Source: Coenobita brevimanus (lineage: Eukaryota; Arthropoda; Malacostraca; Decapoda; Coenobitidae). Taken from it: DNA of 64,000 nucleotides. The position numbers and the translations under genes are program-made. The notes beneath the pieces were generated by a model, which made no database searches, had not been told where the DNA came from, and was given only the letters and a program-made list of their open reading frames with translations. The stretch is taken from the NCBI GenBank assembly GCA_032717465.1, contig CM064663.1, positions 15,209,684-15,273,683 of the forward strand, given 5' to 3'. Shown piece by piece: positions 33,143 through 43,909 of the stretch; position 1 is the first letter of the stretch; every line of letters starts with the position of its first letter.

Positions 33143-33750
33143 AGGTCTGGGGTGAATTTCCCAGATATTGTAAGGGCAGTAATTTGTCTAAATTCCACTA
33201 ATTTTACATTAGAATTTAATTCAGCTCATCCCCTATCCTTTCCTTTCTCGAGTAAGGCAAGGGGTCATGCGCATGTCAGTGTGGACGGCAATGAGATGGA
33301 AGATAAATTTGCCAAATCCGTTTCTTCTCGATGACCCCTGCCAACTGCCCCCTTCCTGCTTCCGATATGAGACAATACTTGAAGTATGTGATTCTTAATC
33401 GCTGGCAAACCCTGTAGGATGCTGTTGTTAATAATAAATTAAGGGATGTTTTTTAGAGGGTGTTAGTACCGAGGGTTCTCCCCTCCATGTCTTAGCGATT
33501 GGAGGTGGCTGTTGCCCTGTTACACACTGGGCACTCATGGCTTAGTCATGAGTTCCTAAAGTGTGGTGGGGCTCAACCGTATTGTGCTGATTGCTTTGTT
33601 CCCCTTACTTTCCGTCACATGCTAGTCCTATGTCCGAGTCTGGGAGACCTGCGGTGGAGGTTTCTCCATAGGCATGGCAGGAGGGATGGTTCCTTCTCAC
33701 TGTCCTTCATACTTGGAGGAGCCTTTGGCTATCTGCTTGATATTCTTTTC

Positions 33751-33940
33751 TTAACCCATTTGCCCCCTAGTGTCCTCAATATAGGACGGAGGTGGGGCAT
33801 TTCAAAATTTAATAAAGAAGGGAACCCCGGAGTAGGGACCTATGAGCTTCGCGACCATGTGCCAATAGGCGGAGGGCGGTAAGCTTAGTACACTGCCACC
33901 AAAATACCTCCCACAGGAACTCTGGGAGCTAGTGGGTTAA
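33751..33940. mobile_element. 182-bp TTAA MITE
   Basis: TTAA at 33751-33754 and 33937-33940 flank 182 bp with ends CCCATTTGCCCCCTAGTG and, inverted, CCCACTAGCTCCCAGAG. In copy B the same site reads TTCTTTTCTTAAGGATGTG (about 49103) with a single TTAA, so the empty site is observed. It is too short to encode anything. Confidence 0.9.
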
Positions 33941-34392
33941 GGATGTGAACTTCTTACACCTTTTATAGTTGATTCATGATTGATTTACTGTGTTGTCTTT
34001 TTCCTTGTTAGAGGTATCGACTTTGTTTGAGGAGCTTACACATGTTTTAATGTTTATCCCGCATCACATAATCGAGCTGTTGCAGCGCCACAATTTTTAT
34101 TTCCAATTATTCAGTTTAATTCTCTTGTCTTCTAGGGAAAATTTTTATTCATCTCATGATATAACTCTTGGAAGACTTGGAATTAGTGATGACTAATTTA
34201 TCAGCAACTGGGTAAAAGTGCTTCTAGGTTGCAAAATCAGAATATGTAAGACATCATCCTTGTGAAATAAATAACTTCTTTACTACAATGATATCTTTAA
34301 AAATATTGCTATCTTCGGTCATTGTTACTCAGATAAGGAGTGATTTCGTGTATAAAACATACTAAGCCATATGATAAAATTCTCTTACTCAC

Positions 34393-34579
34393 CTGAGTTA
34401 TAATCCTTAGACATTTATCAACTTGAGGTGTGTAGGGGGCATCATGAGGCACTGGCCAGGCTAACGAAAGCTGTAGCAGCTTTTCCTTACCTATATACAA
34501 GGAGGAAGTGCCATCTAGTTTAGCAAAGTTCCGGGATATCATCAGCTGTAAGGTTAGACGGGCACCAAGATGGGCACTC
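34393..34579 (-). CDS. IR S2 exon, copy A
   Basis: Minus-strand exon of 187 nt with acceptor TTATTTCAG above 34579 and donor GTGAGT below 34393. It encodes SAHLGARLTLQLMISRNFAK, LDGTSSLYIGKEKLLQLSLA, then WPVPHDAPYTPQVDKCLRII and TQ. The ...LYigkE...aWp...daPYt..vDk.l..i... pattern is the S2 lobe of IR/iGluR channels. It begins one base into a codon supplied by the 46353-46487 exon (AA|G) and ends in phase 0, matching the terminal exon. It has no stops, so it remains usable even though the copy-A pore exon is broken. Confidence 0.85.
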
Positions 34580-35796
34580 CTGAAATAAACACAAAAAATA
34601 GTAAACAATAATAACCCAGACGCTTTTCCCCACCTACAAACAGCATGAGGCATGATAAATAAGGTCGAAATATTCGATACTGGGAGAATAATGCATAGCA
34701 TGCCCAGTGGAATGGGCCACATAATTCAGTCCTCTGGAATCCTGGCGCTTCGTCACATGCCAAACCATCTACTCGTTTTTTCTCCTTCAAATTCAGCTGA
34801 CAAATGGCCTCTGAAATGGCTGTTATTATTAAAAGGTAAAAAACGATAAGGCCATATTCAGTATTAATAAACAACCTCATGCCCTTGACGTGAATGAACC
34901 ACTTCTGCGAGTAAGGACATAAATAATGGTTCATTTAGGCTCAAACCATGAAATATTTATTCAGATGAGAGACATATGGACACTGAAAGGATTAAACAAT
35001 GGTCGTACAACACTTTTTTTTTTTTTTCCTTTTCAAGTCTTTCATTTTCAAAGTTTCTCTTAATTCCTTTACTTGGAGGACGCATTTCCTATTTAGTTGT
35101 ATTTAAAGTCCGATCGCTGTATTCAGCCTAATATGAAGGGATTATTGAAAGCTGTATCTGGTTTTCATCCTCTAAAGGTCTTCAGTATAATCGTGTGGGG
35201 ATCGTAAGATGTTAACATAAAGTATTTGGTGAACAAATGTAGCATGAAAACTAACCTGGACTGTGGCGATTTAGTCCACAGTTTCTTCAGTTAGAGGTTC
35301 CTGTCACTATTCCACCGAATATTTTATTGCAAAGGGAAAATATCGTTTATAAACGTGTCGTCTTTTCTCTCTGTAATAACTGACAGTAATGCCAGATAGT
35401 ACTCTAAGTTCACTCTGAATGACATATAACAGACTCACTTCATATAACAGGGGTCACTGTTTAAATAGCTATTGTGGCCCGTATTGTCGTTGGCTAAGGA
35501 AGCTCCACAACATCATTTCCTAAGCGATTTATTTTGCTTATTGCACTTTACTGTTATACTTCGTGTTATATGAATCCTCCAAAGATCGACGTAATTTGCA
35601 TAAATAACGTACAAAAGGATATTAATCAGCCACATCCCAAAATAAATTGCTACGAATGATGTGCTAGGGAGCTTTCTTACCCAGCAAGAATACGGCCTGT
35701 GTCTGAATGAGAACCATTATTTTGAGAACAGACTAAATATAAAAGTACTTTTTCACTATTTTCGAAAATTGTATCAGTTTGCTTACCTGCATTTTT
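34580..35796. other. IR intron sequence duplicated in copy B
   Basis: No coding content recognised. T-run at 35012-35026, where copy B has a (TC)n run instead (50199-50242). Otherwise collinear with 49748-50433 and 51955-52520. Confidence 0.6.
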
Positions 35797-37571
35797 TTAA
35801 CCCCTTAACGGCGGGGCGTCACTTTCGTGATGCTTGGGAGCAAGGGATCATACCGCAGGGCATCGCTTTTGTGATTCTGTGTTATTTTGAATTCACCCGG
35901 GCTTCCAAGTGGGGGCTTGTATCATCTATCAGTACTGCCAATGTCCAACACTAGTCAGTACTCCTAATCTCATCTGTACTCCCATCCATTGTTGACAATT
36001 TAGCCATTTCTCCCTGTTCTTGACTCCCCTCCCTACCCCCTCTCCATTACCCTATCCTCTCGCCTGCCCGGCCATGCTACACTAAGTAAATCTTCCCTGG
36101 AATTTTTCACTGATTTCATCTATTGAAATAACCCCTATGCCCTACTCTTATACCAAATAATTTATACAAGAAAGAAATAAGGCAAGTGAGAGTGCCATAC
36201 ACCTGGAATTGGCTAATTATCACCTGACAACACCTCACGTGCACTCGTTCACTAATTTTCGCTGTTTATTTCCCCTTGAAATATGCCGTATAATCTATTT
36301 TCGTAATAAATATACATATAAGGAGGGAAGGGAGAAGCCTAAGTTATATTTATATTCACCTGGAAGTACCTAATTTATAATGTATTGTCTAGATTTCCTG
36401 CCAATCATTTCACTGCTATAAATTAGCTGTGTCAAGAGGCTAACGTTGGTAATAATGAATTTCCCAAGGTAGGCCATCACCCCGGCCCACCCTTATCAGT
36501 TCACTCTCATCTTCCGAAGTGGAAGTACGTCTGTTCGCTCTTGCTAGCTTCAGGGACTTTTAATCCCCATGCAAAGGGCCCTGTGACCTTTACCCCCTAC
36601 TAAACCTCGTGTGGAAAGAGGTAAAGGGCTGACAATTGATAAAAGAGTGACTACGATCTTTCTATTGAGTAAAACAGTGCAAATGGAATTGTAAATAATG
36701 TGTAAACAGCAAGTGAAAGTAATGAATATAAATATACGTGAACAGTGGAAAACAGTTTTATAGGTTACTTCAAGCGACAGTGCATAACACAGTGTAAATA
36801 AAATAGAAATGTAAATAACGTAAATAAAATAGAGAACGTAAACAGACATGTAAATGAGTAGTATTATAAGAATACGAGTATATACCCTAGGAGTAATGAA
36901 AGTGAAATTTTCACTCTAGCATGTCTGAATACTATGAGTTATGAGAGTGAAGGTGAAAGTGACATTCACTCTCAATGCTAGTATACAGGACGAGAAAGTG
37001 AATGCTACGTATTTTACTGAAAGAAATTGAATCCCTACAGTGACAATAAACTAATACTACTGAAGGAAACTTATGGATAAATACTGTAGATATATATAAG
37101 TGTTATATAGTAATAGAAATATAAAGTGTGAGGGGTTTTATGAATAATAAATGACAGAGTACCAAGAGCGAACTAGCGCAAGTGCGACGGTCAGACGCGC
37201 TCGTAATTTTCATTGCTTTCACAGTGTTTTTTTTTTTGGAGTATGGATCCCAAACTACTTGAAAATCATAGAGTAGTGTTTATAGTGTTAATATCTGGCT
37301 GTGGTAATCATATTGCGGGTTGTCGGGAATTGTAAAGTGGAGACTTCGTTACCCAACTTCAGAGGTCTCCATAAGTCCTACAGTAACCGACGAAGGCTCA
37401 GCAAACATTCCAGGAGAAAGCTGAAGGTATGTCGCATAAGCATTTGTAATTTTAATAATCTAGGACTAATAACTGATTTTTGGCAAATATTTTCTGAGAG
37501 TCTGTCTGAGCCCGAATAACCCCATGGCACACGCAAAACATTGGTAAACTTGCCCGCGGTGTTGAGGTTAA
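35797..37571. mobile_element. TTAA-flanked element, copy 2 (piggyBac-like)
   Basis: TTAA at 35797-35800 and 37568-37571 enclose 1767 bp. The left end CCCCTTAACGGCGGGGCGTC and right end (inverted CCTCAACACCGCGGGC) match copy 1 at 21622-23715, including the subterminal hairpin GCGTCACTTTCGTGATGC. In copy B the site reads CCATTTTCTAAAACTCTCGG (about 52530) without the element, so the insertion postdates the duplication. It lacks the 313-bp internal duplication of copy 1. Confidence 0.9.
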
Positions 37572-38417
37572 ACTCTCGGGTCAGTATGATAAAGTTTTGG
37601 AAATCCAGAACCATACGCAAAAATGTGTTTATGAAATATTGTGAAAAATTACAAAAGAGAAAAAAATCTTCATAAGTTTTGCTTTGTTATAGTTATAATT
37701 TGTGTTCCTCCAGCTTTATTTGTTCATAAATTATTGCCATGACTCTTTGTGAGGTCAAAATACCAAACAAATTATCACCATACAGAATTATAGTTTGTCT
37801 TCTCCGGATAATAAGTAATTGTTTTAAGTAATTACATCACATGGAAGTCACTGCTATTAATGGACGAGAATAAATACAGTTGACAGAAGCACTAGCGAGA
37901 CCCCTACGTTCTACTGTTACCTTCAGTCCGCTGACACTTGACTTTTCAACCATGCAGTATCCAAGCAATGTCATTCAGGTCTGGAGAGATTTTTCAAACA
38001 GGTGAGGACGGATCGAACATCCATTTACCCCTTCATGACAAGAGATCTGCCTAAAGCCGAACAGTCTCATCTGCGGAAACATGAATAAATGAAACAAATG
38101 CATTCGAGGGCCGAATGCTAATCGCCCGCCAAAATATGTCGTTCGATAAGGAACAAATTACCCACAAAATAAATTTGAAGACTCACGAAACTGTAAGGAA
38201 TGCAGTCACCGCGTCTCGCAAAAAAGCCCGTCGATATATAAAAACATATGGCGGCTGACATTCAGCTGTCACTGATCAAGTCCACACCAGAAGTAATAGG
38301 CTTCTGCACATCCACAGACATACAGACGCTACAAAAAAAGTTCTCTCTCCACCTTGCTAAAGGCGGACGATAATGAGATTTAAGAAACAGCCCCTGGGTG
38401 ATAATCATCTTTATCTA

Positions 38418-38490
38418 TCGGTAGCCGAGTCGGTAGAAAGGTATCCACGTATCCCAGTGGATGCGGGTTCAAATCCCTGCTGAGGCAGGG
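38418..38490 (+). repeat. tRNA-derived SINE head, copy A
   Basis: Contains a box A-like TAGCCGAGTCGG (about 38422-38433) and a box B GGTTCAAATCC (38466-38476) at tRNA-like spacing. The B box is framed by GGG...CCC as in a TΨC arm. The body continues past the piggyBac insertion as AAGTAGACTTTACTGATCTG (40920 on). The paired copy at 55628-55700 is nearly the same. Probably a SINE or tRNA pseudogene of Ser/Leu type; the full-length family is not known to me. Confidence 0.65.
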
Positions 38491-39099
38491 AATACTTAAT
38501 GGATTTGAATTTCGTTAACCCACCCTGTCCTGACCACTTTTTCACCACTTGTACCCCCCAATCCCGACCATTTTTGGACCCAAATTTTTTTTGCTAAAAC
38601 TTTCGCTTTTGGTCAGAAACAATGGTCAGTCACGAAGAAAGTGTTCACCGGGGTCCATAAGTGGCCTAAACAGTTATACCTTCGTCACACCTGGTACCGT
38701 GTTCTCTGTAGGTGGTCTGAGGCTCTCACGTTTTCTATGGTATTATAAGTCTGGGAAACCAATGAAAGTAAGTAGATATGTATTTATTACAAACATAAAA
38801 ACATGTGATACAAGAGTAAATTGGATTTTATACAAAAATAGAGGTGAAATAAACATTGTACCATCGGGCGAACCGAGCGAAATCAGCCAAACTGTTCACA
38901 ATGAATCGCTAACATTGCTGAATCATGATACATATCATTTTTTCTACTTACATAATACATCTCCAATAACATTATACCATTTTACATTTTATTGAACTGT
39001 TTTTACGTATTCACAGGCCTTTCGATAACATTTAGCGTAATGTTAGCGCTTATTTACGTAGTGAGTGAACTCGCTGTGACTGTTGTTTCAACTCGTATT

Positions 39100-39830
39100 G
39101 TGTTTTTTCAACTTACATAATACTTTCCTAATTACATTATACACTTTTCCACTTTAGAGAACTGTTTTGAGATAGTTTCAGGCCTTACGTAAATATTTAG
39201 CGTAATAATAACGCATAATAACACAGAGGGTGAAGTTGCTATGAGTATTATTTCAACTTACAACCTATTTTTGTACTTATACAATACTTCTCCACTAACA
39301 TTACACATGTTTCCATTTGATATAATTGCTATCACATAATAGGAGACCTTACTTTTCTACTGAGCGTCATATTATCGCATATTTACACAGTGAGTGTTAT
39401 CGCGATATCATTTGTTTCATCTTACGTTAGTATTCAACTTATAAATTACTTTCCTACTAACATTACATCCTTTTCCACTTTATATCATTCCTATCACATA
39501 CAGACCAGAATGTTCTACTGAGTGTAATATTTTCGCAGATTTACACAGTGGGTGTACTCGTGACATCATTTGTTACAACTTACACTATTTTTCAACTTAT
39601 ACGTTACTTTCTTGCTAACATTACACCCGTTTCCACTTTATATTCTTGTTATCACATATTTACTGACCAGAGTGTTATACTGAGCATCATATTTTCGCAG
39701 ATTTACACAGTGGGTGTAGTTTTGATATCACTTCTTTCAACTTACACTATTTCTCAACTTATACATTACTTTCCTGCAAACATTACACCCGTTTCAACTT
39801 TATATAAGACTTAGAAAATACTGACTAGCC
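39100..39830. repeat. diverged ~170-bp tandem repeats inside the piggyBac element
   Basis: Blocks containing TCAACTTA(TA)CA(T)TACTTTCCT, CTAACATTACACCCGTTTCC and CACTTTATAT, then GAGCGTCATATT and TTACACAGTG(A/G)GTGTA, recur about five times from 39110 to 39830. Confidence 0.7.
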
Positions 39831-40146
39831 TTACCATTATACTGAGCGTCATATCGCCATCCCACACAGTTTCAGTAGTGTAGGAAGTTATGATACTCTC
39901 TGAAACATGGCTGAAGGCCCAACGCAACAGTGGTGGTGGTGTGGGAGGTTGGGGAGGTGGAGAGCGGCGCCTTTCATCACTAGCACTTCTCTTCCCTCTC
40001 CCTTTTCCTTTACCCTTTCCCTTCCCTTTCCTTCCTTTCCCCACATCCTGGGGCTGTGGGGAGAAAGTTTGGGAATATTGTGTGGCGAAAGACGTGCAGG
40101 GGAGTGGCTCCACCTCCTCTCCCCTAGGCCTACGTGCACCACGTGC

Positions 40147-40662
40147 TCATGCTGCCTCCCTCACACCACTTTCCCTTTCACCCCGCACTCCCGCCACACC
40201 ACTTTCCCTTTCACCCCGCGCTTCCGCCACACCACTTTCCCTTTCACCCCGCACTCCCACCACACCACTTTCGCCTTCCCCAGACAAAACACTAGGACCA
40301 TACCTTATTTGCCTTCTCGCCCCACCTTCTGATCCTCGGGGTGAGATTTTTTCCTTCCCCAACCACGAGGCAACATCACGTCCTAAGCCGCCGTCCTCGT
40401 CCTCATCAGAATCTCTCTCTAGGGGATGGAGAGAGGTCCGTGCAGGTGGTTTGGGTGCAGGGTGGCCTTCCCTTGCCTTACGATATGTCACATACCGCTT
40501 TTTCCGGGGCGAAGGGACCTCCTCATCACTGCTTGTTATTTCTTCCTCTGGCTGGACGTAATCTCGATCCACCACATCATCATCAAGTGGAGAATCACTA
40601 TCTCCAGTGAAGGCCTCCAGGGCGGATGCTATTTCGTCGTCTGAGAGACCTTTCCGCTCCAT
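40147..40662 (-). CDS. piggyBac transposase N-terminal fragment
   Basis: 171-codon frame beginning MERKGLSDDEIASALEAF, with acidic stretches (SPLDDDVVDRDY, EEEITSSDEEVP, DSDEDEDGG). This is the usual low-complexity, Asp/Glu/Ser-rich N-terminus of piggyBac-like transposases and lies just inside the right end. The C-terminal part consists of repeated ESGV(A/V)..RGER units encoded by a 33-bp minisatellite (40167-40285). The DDD catalytic domain and Cys-rich C-terminus are absent, so it cannot be an active transposase. It may persist as a truncated protein if expressed. Confidence 0.6.
   Translation of the reverse strand: MERKGLSDDEIASALEAFTGDSDSPLDDDVVDRDYVQPEEEITSSDEEVPSPRKKRYVTYRKAREGHPAPKPPARTSLHPLERDSDEDEDGGLGRDVASWLGKEKISPRGSEGGARRQIRYGPSVLSGEGESGVVGVRGERESGVAEARGERESGVAGVRGERESGVREAA
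40167..40285. repeat. 33-bp minisatellite in the piggyBac remnant
   Basis: CACTTTCCCTTTCACCCCGC starts at 40167, 40200 and 40233, with a diverged start at 40266. The repeat keeps the reading frame (11 residues per unit). Confidence 0.9.
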
Positions 40663-40919
40663 GTCTGACCTGGGTCACTGCTAACAGGTGAGTGACTGAG
40701 ACAAGGGCGAGCGCGGGTCATGCGGGGTCTGGGACGCTGCCCGCCTGGCGGCAGGTAGGGGAGGCTTGGGTAGGTGGGCGAATCGAAAGTCTCGCGCGAA
40801 TTTTGAAAATTGTGGAAATTATGAACCTTGCAATTGCAGGATGTTGAAGTACGTCAACGGGATTGGCAGTGACAAAACGTGAGGACGTGGAAGTACGTCG
40901 ACGGGACGCCGCGGGTTAA

Positions 40920-41339
40920 AAAGTAGACTTTACTGATCTGCTGACAGACCCGCTAACATGTTGAAACGACAACATCGCTAATACCAGTACACCAGTCCTG
41001 TTGAGACAGCCTTAGCATGTTTTAAATATGGATGGCGGATGTTAGCGCCGAAGTGGTGACATGTGAAGGTGTATGGAGCAGTATGTAGAGGGACTGCTGG
41101 ACTTCAAGAAACGGGATCTGGTGCTTACACCCCGATTTGGACACATTTTTAAAAATCATGATATTAAATTATCTTACTTGAAAGAGTAACGTAAGACGAT
41201 GTATAATATATGGAAAGTAAAGAACAGTGCACTAGTTATTTTTTTGTACTGCAAATATATGCGACAAAAGATTTACGTACATTAAAAGAATCAAAGTTAT
41301 TCATGCAAGCATCCCAGTAACTCTAATTATTATATGGCA
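40920..41339. other. IR intron sequence duplicated in copy B
   Basis: Collinear with 55735-56210. It starts with the SINE body and contains no gene. Confidence 0.6.
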
Positions 41340-43006
41340 GTCAACGTATCTCCGAAATACCAAAAAAATATGTAACAAGTCATCGCCCATTCCCCCACTA
41401 ATATCTTCAGACGGTACCATGACAAATGACTCACGTGGTAAAGCGAATATCCTTACTAGTACATTTGCAAGAATTGCTACGTTACAAGAAGTCAGCTAGA
41501 ACGTCCCAGTACTTGACTCTCCCGAAATTGCTCCACCTAAAATACAGACAAGATACATATAATCTATCCTAGACAATTTACTAACCAACAAAGCTCCAGG
41601 CCCAGGTCGAATTCCTCCAATTGTTTTGGACAAGTGCTCCCCAGAACTTGCTTCTGTTCTAGCTAAATTATTCAGGCTATGCTTACATACTTCTTCATTC
41701 CCTAATTCTTGGAAAGAACCCAATATCAACCAGTTTTGAAAAAAGGAAGTTCCTCTGACCCCTCTGATTACAGACCAATATCAATCAGGTCTTCTCTTGG
41801 TAAAGTATTTGAAATTGCAATGAATAAGCACATAATTAAACATATTGAATTCAACAGCTTAATTAGTGATCGGCATATGGTTTTCGCCACTAAAGATCCA
41901 CTATTGATATACTCAGTCTCCTGACTCACACCATCCATCAATCAGTTGACCAACATGGAGAAACTGATGCAGTAGTCTTTGATATTTCTAAAGCTTTTGA
42001 CAGAATGTGGCACCATTCCATGCTATATAATCTCCCTTGCGATGGACTAATATCGTTTGTTTTTCTGATTTCCTCATATTTCAGCGACAGAAACATAAAA
42101 GTAGATGATGTATATTCAAATATCTTTCAGTGACCAACTGCGTGTGTCAAGGATCAGTTCTGGCTCGAGCCCTATTCGTAATTTATATTAATGATCTCTT
42201 ATCTGTCACTCATAATCAATTCATTCATATGCAGATGACTCAACACTTCATAGTTCATTCACTCGAACTCCCATTCACAAAATTTAATCTCTCTAAGTCA
42301 CAACTCAGTACAGCCATCTCCATAAATCAAGACCTATCTAGGATGAATGAATGGGGACAAAATACCCTCGTCTTATTTAATGCTAGTAAAACCAAATATA
42401 TGCAGTTTACTAATAGACAGATAGCGTCAGATTCCTATATTAGCTTCAGGGCTACTAATATTCCTATCTCCAAAAGTATCGAAATTCTCGGTGTTTCACT
42501 TAACAATGCCCTCACCTGGACCTCTCACGTCAGATCACTTGCTAAAGCTCCCTCAGAGAAACTTGGAATATTGTACAAAGTTCGTAGTTTCTTTACTGAT
42601 GAGCAGTTAGCTATAGTTTATAAGAATCATGTGCGCTCTCCGCTGGAATACTGCTCACCATTGTGGAATGGAAGGAGACAGGTTGCACTAAAACAACTAG
42701 ACAGAATCAGAATAAAGCTCTTAGAATTATCAGTAACCTTGATATTACAAACAAACTTCCTCCCCTACTGGTAAGAAGGAATATTACGTACCTTCCATTA
42801 TTTTACAGTTACTTTTATGGACCCCCCTGGGGGTAGTTTTTTTTTTTTTTTCAAGAATACTTCCCCAGTATCCCTGCTTGTCGTGCAAGGCGACTAAAAG
42901 GGTTGGCGGAGGGTTAGTGCCCTTCCTCGGAAAACAACTAACTAAAAACACGAACAAGAAGCCTCGGACAAAGACTGACCAAAAGATGACGACCAAGGAC
43001 CGGACA

Positions 43007-43717
43007 AAGGACATGGTAATTGCAACATGGAATGTAAGAGCTGCGGATGATGAGGTGAAAGAGAGAGAGATTGCCCAGGTGCTTGAGGGTACGAAATCTC
43101 ATATATGTGGAGTAACCGAAACTAAATGAGGAGGTGAGAGTGTGAGAGAATGGGAGTATGCACGGGGTATATGTGCAGGAGTAGGTGAGAATGAGAGGGC
43201 AAAAGAAGGAGTGTGTATAGCTGTGAGTAAAAGATGGAAGAAGAACATAAGAGAGTATGGATCAGTTGGGTCAAGGATTGTGTGAAAGTTGGAATACAAA
43301 TGTGGGCGATTGTGTGCGTGTATGCACCAACGCAAGATCGTGCAAGCAGAGTTGAGAGAAGAGTTCTGGACAAATGAGGAAGTGTGCATGGAAAAGTTTG
43401 GAAGGAATGAGAGAGTGTTTTTGATCGGTGATATGAATGGTAAAGTAGGGAACGTGAAGGTGGATGGAATAATTGGTGAGTGGGGTGTGCCTGCTGAGAT
43501 AGATGTGAATGGCAGTGCGTTAGTGGACATTTATGCTGGGAGGGGGTTGGTGATAGCTATTACCCTCTTCAGGCATAAAATGATCCACAGGTATATATGG
43601 CGAGTGATGAGAAGGGTGGGTGGTGAACTGAACGAAAGGAAGGCAATGATTGATTATGTGTGTGTGGATGAAAGGATGCGGAGATGTGTAATGGATGCAA
43701 GAGCTTATAGAGGTTGA
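43007..43717 (+). pseudogene. RTE LINE endonuclease region
   Basis: MVIATWNVRAADDEVKEREI (endonuclease start), GVTETK, EGVCIAVSKRW, a frameshift near 43280, LIGDMNGKVGNVKVDGIIGE, VPAEIDVNGSALVDIYAGRG, AMIDYVCVDERM, then a stop and LSDHYLMVA in the next frame. These are the catalytic blocks of LINE endonucleases. Confidence 0.88.
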
Positions 43718-43909
43718 GGGAGTGGACTTTCTGACCACTACTTGATGGTGGCCAGAATCAAGATCCAAAGAAGATGGAGAAATAGAAGAAGGGAAGGACG
43801 GGAAGAAGGAGTATTTGCAAGGAGAGTGGAAATGCTACAAGAGGATGAGAAAAAGGCAGAATATAAGAGAGAAGTGGAGGAACGTTAGGGCAAATATGCA
43901 TTGGAGTAG

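Larger units (their letters stand above)
30960..33750 (+). mobile_element. decayed Jockey-like LINE with RNase H region, nested insertion and internal duplication
   Basis: RT starts near 31010: CTLDYLIGSES, then HLVALFLDLEKAYDTAWHHG (motif A). The frame continues to SVLL at 31295, is cut by a minus-strand LINE fragment (31300-31948), and resumes HAVTINDIF and SSYYVDDLVI (YVDD catalytic motif, about 32000). An RNase H-like start VLVYTDGSESDTG lies near 33099, and GHAHVSVDGNEMEDKFAK (like shvgi.GNE.AD..AK) near 33265. It ends LEVAVALLHTGHSWLSHEFL, then CADCFVPLTFRHMLVLCPSL, the Cys/His block typical of Jockey C-termini. Stops throughout. Confidence 0.85.
38515..40919. mobile_element. piggyBac-type element with transposase N-terminal remnant
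   Basis: TTAA at 38515-38518 and 40916-40919 enclose 2397 bp. Ends CCCACCCTGTCCTGACC and, inverted, CCCGCGGCGTCCCGTCGAC match the family seen at 10999-11765. Copy B reads TTTGAATTTTGTTAAAAAGC (about 55712-55731) at this site with one TTAA, so the empty site is observed. The right half carries a minus-strand ORF like the acidic N-terminus of piggyBac transposases; the catalytic part is missing. The middle (39000-39830) holds diverged repeats of about 170-180 bp with words such as ACATTACACCC and TTTCCACTTTATAT. Confidence 0.9.

Noticed and set aside
38418..38490. Functional tRNA gene
   Set aside because: A and B boxes are present, but the acceptor stem does not pair well and the copy in the duplication has drifted, so SINE head is more likely.
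39548..39814. 88-residue frame in the piggyBac interior
   Set aside because: It follows the 170-bp tandem repeats and has no domain.
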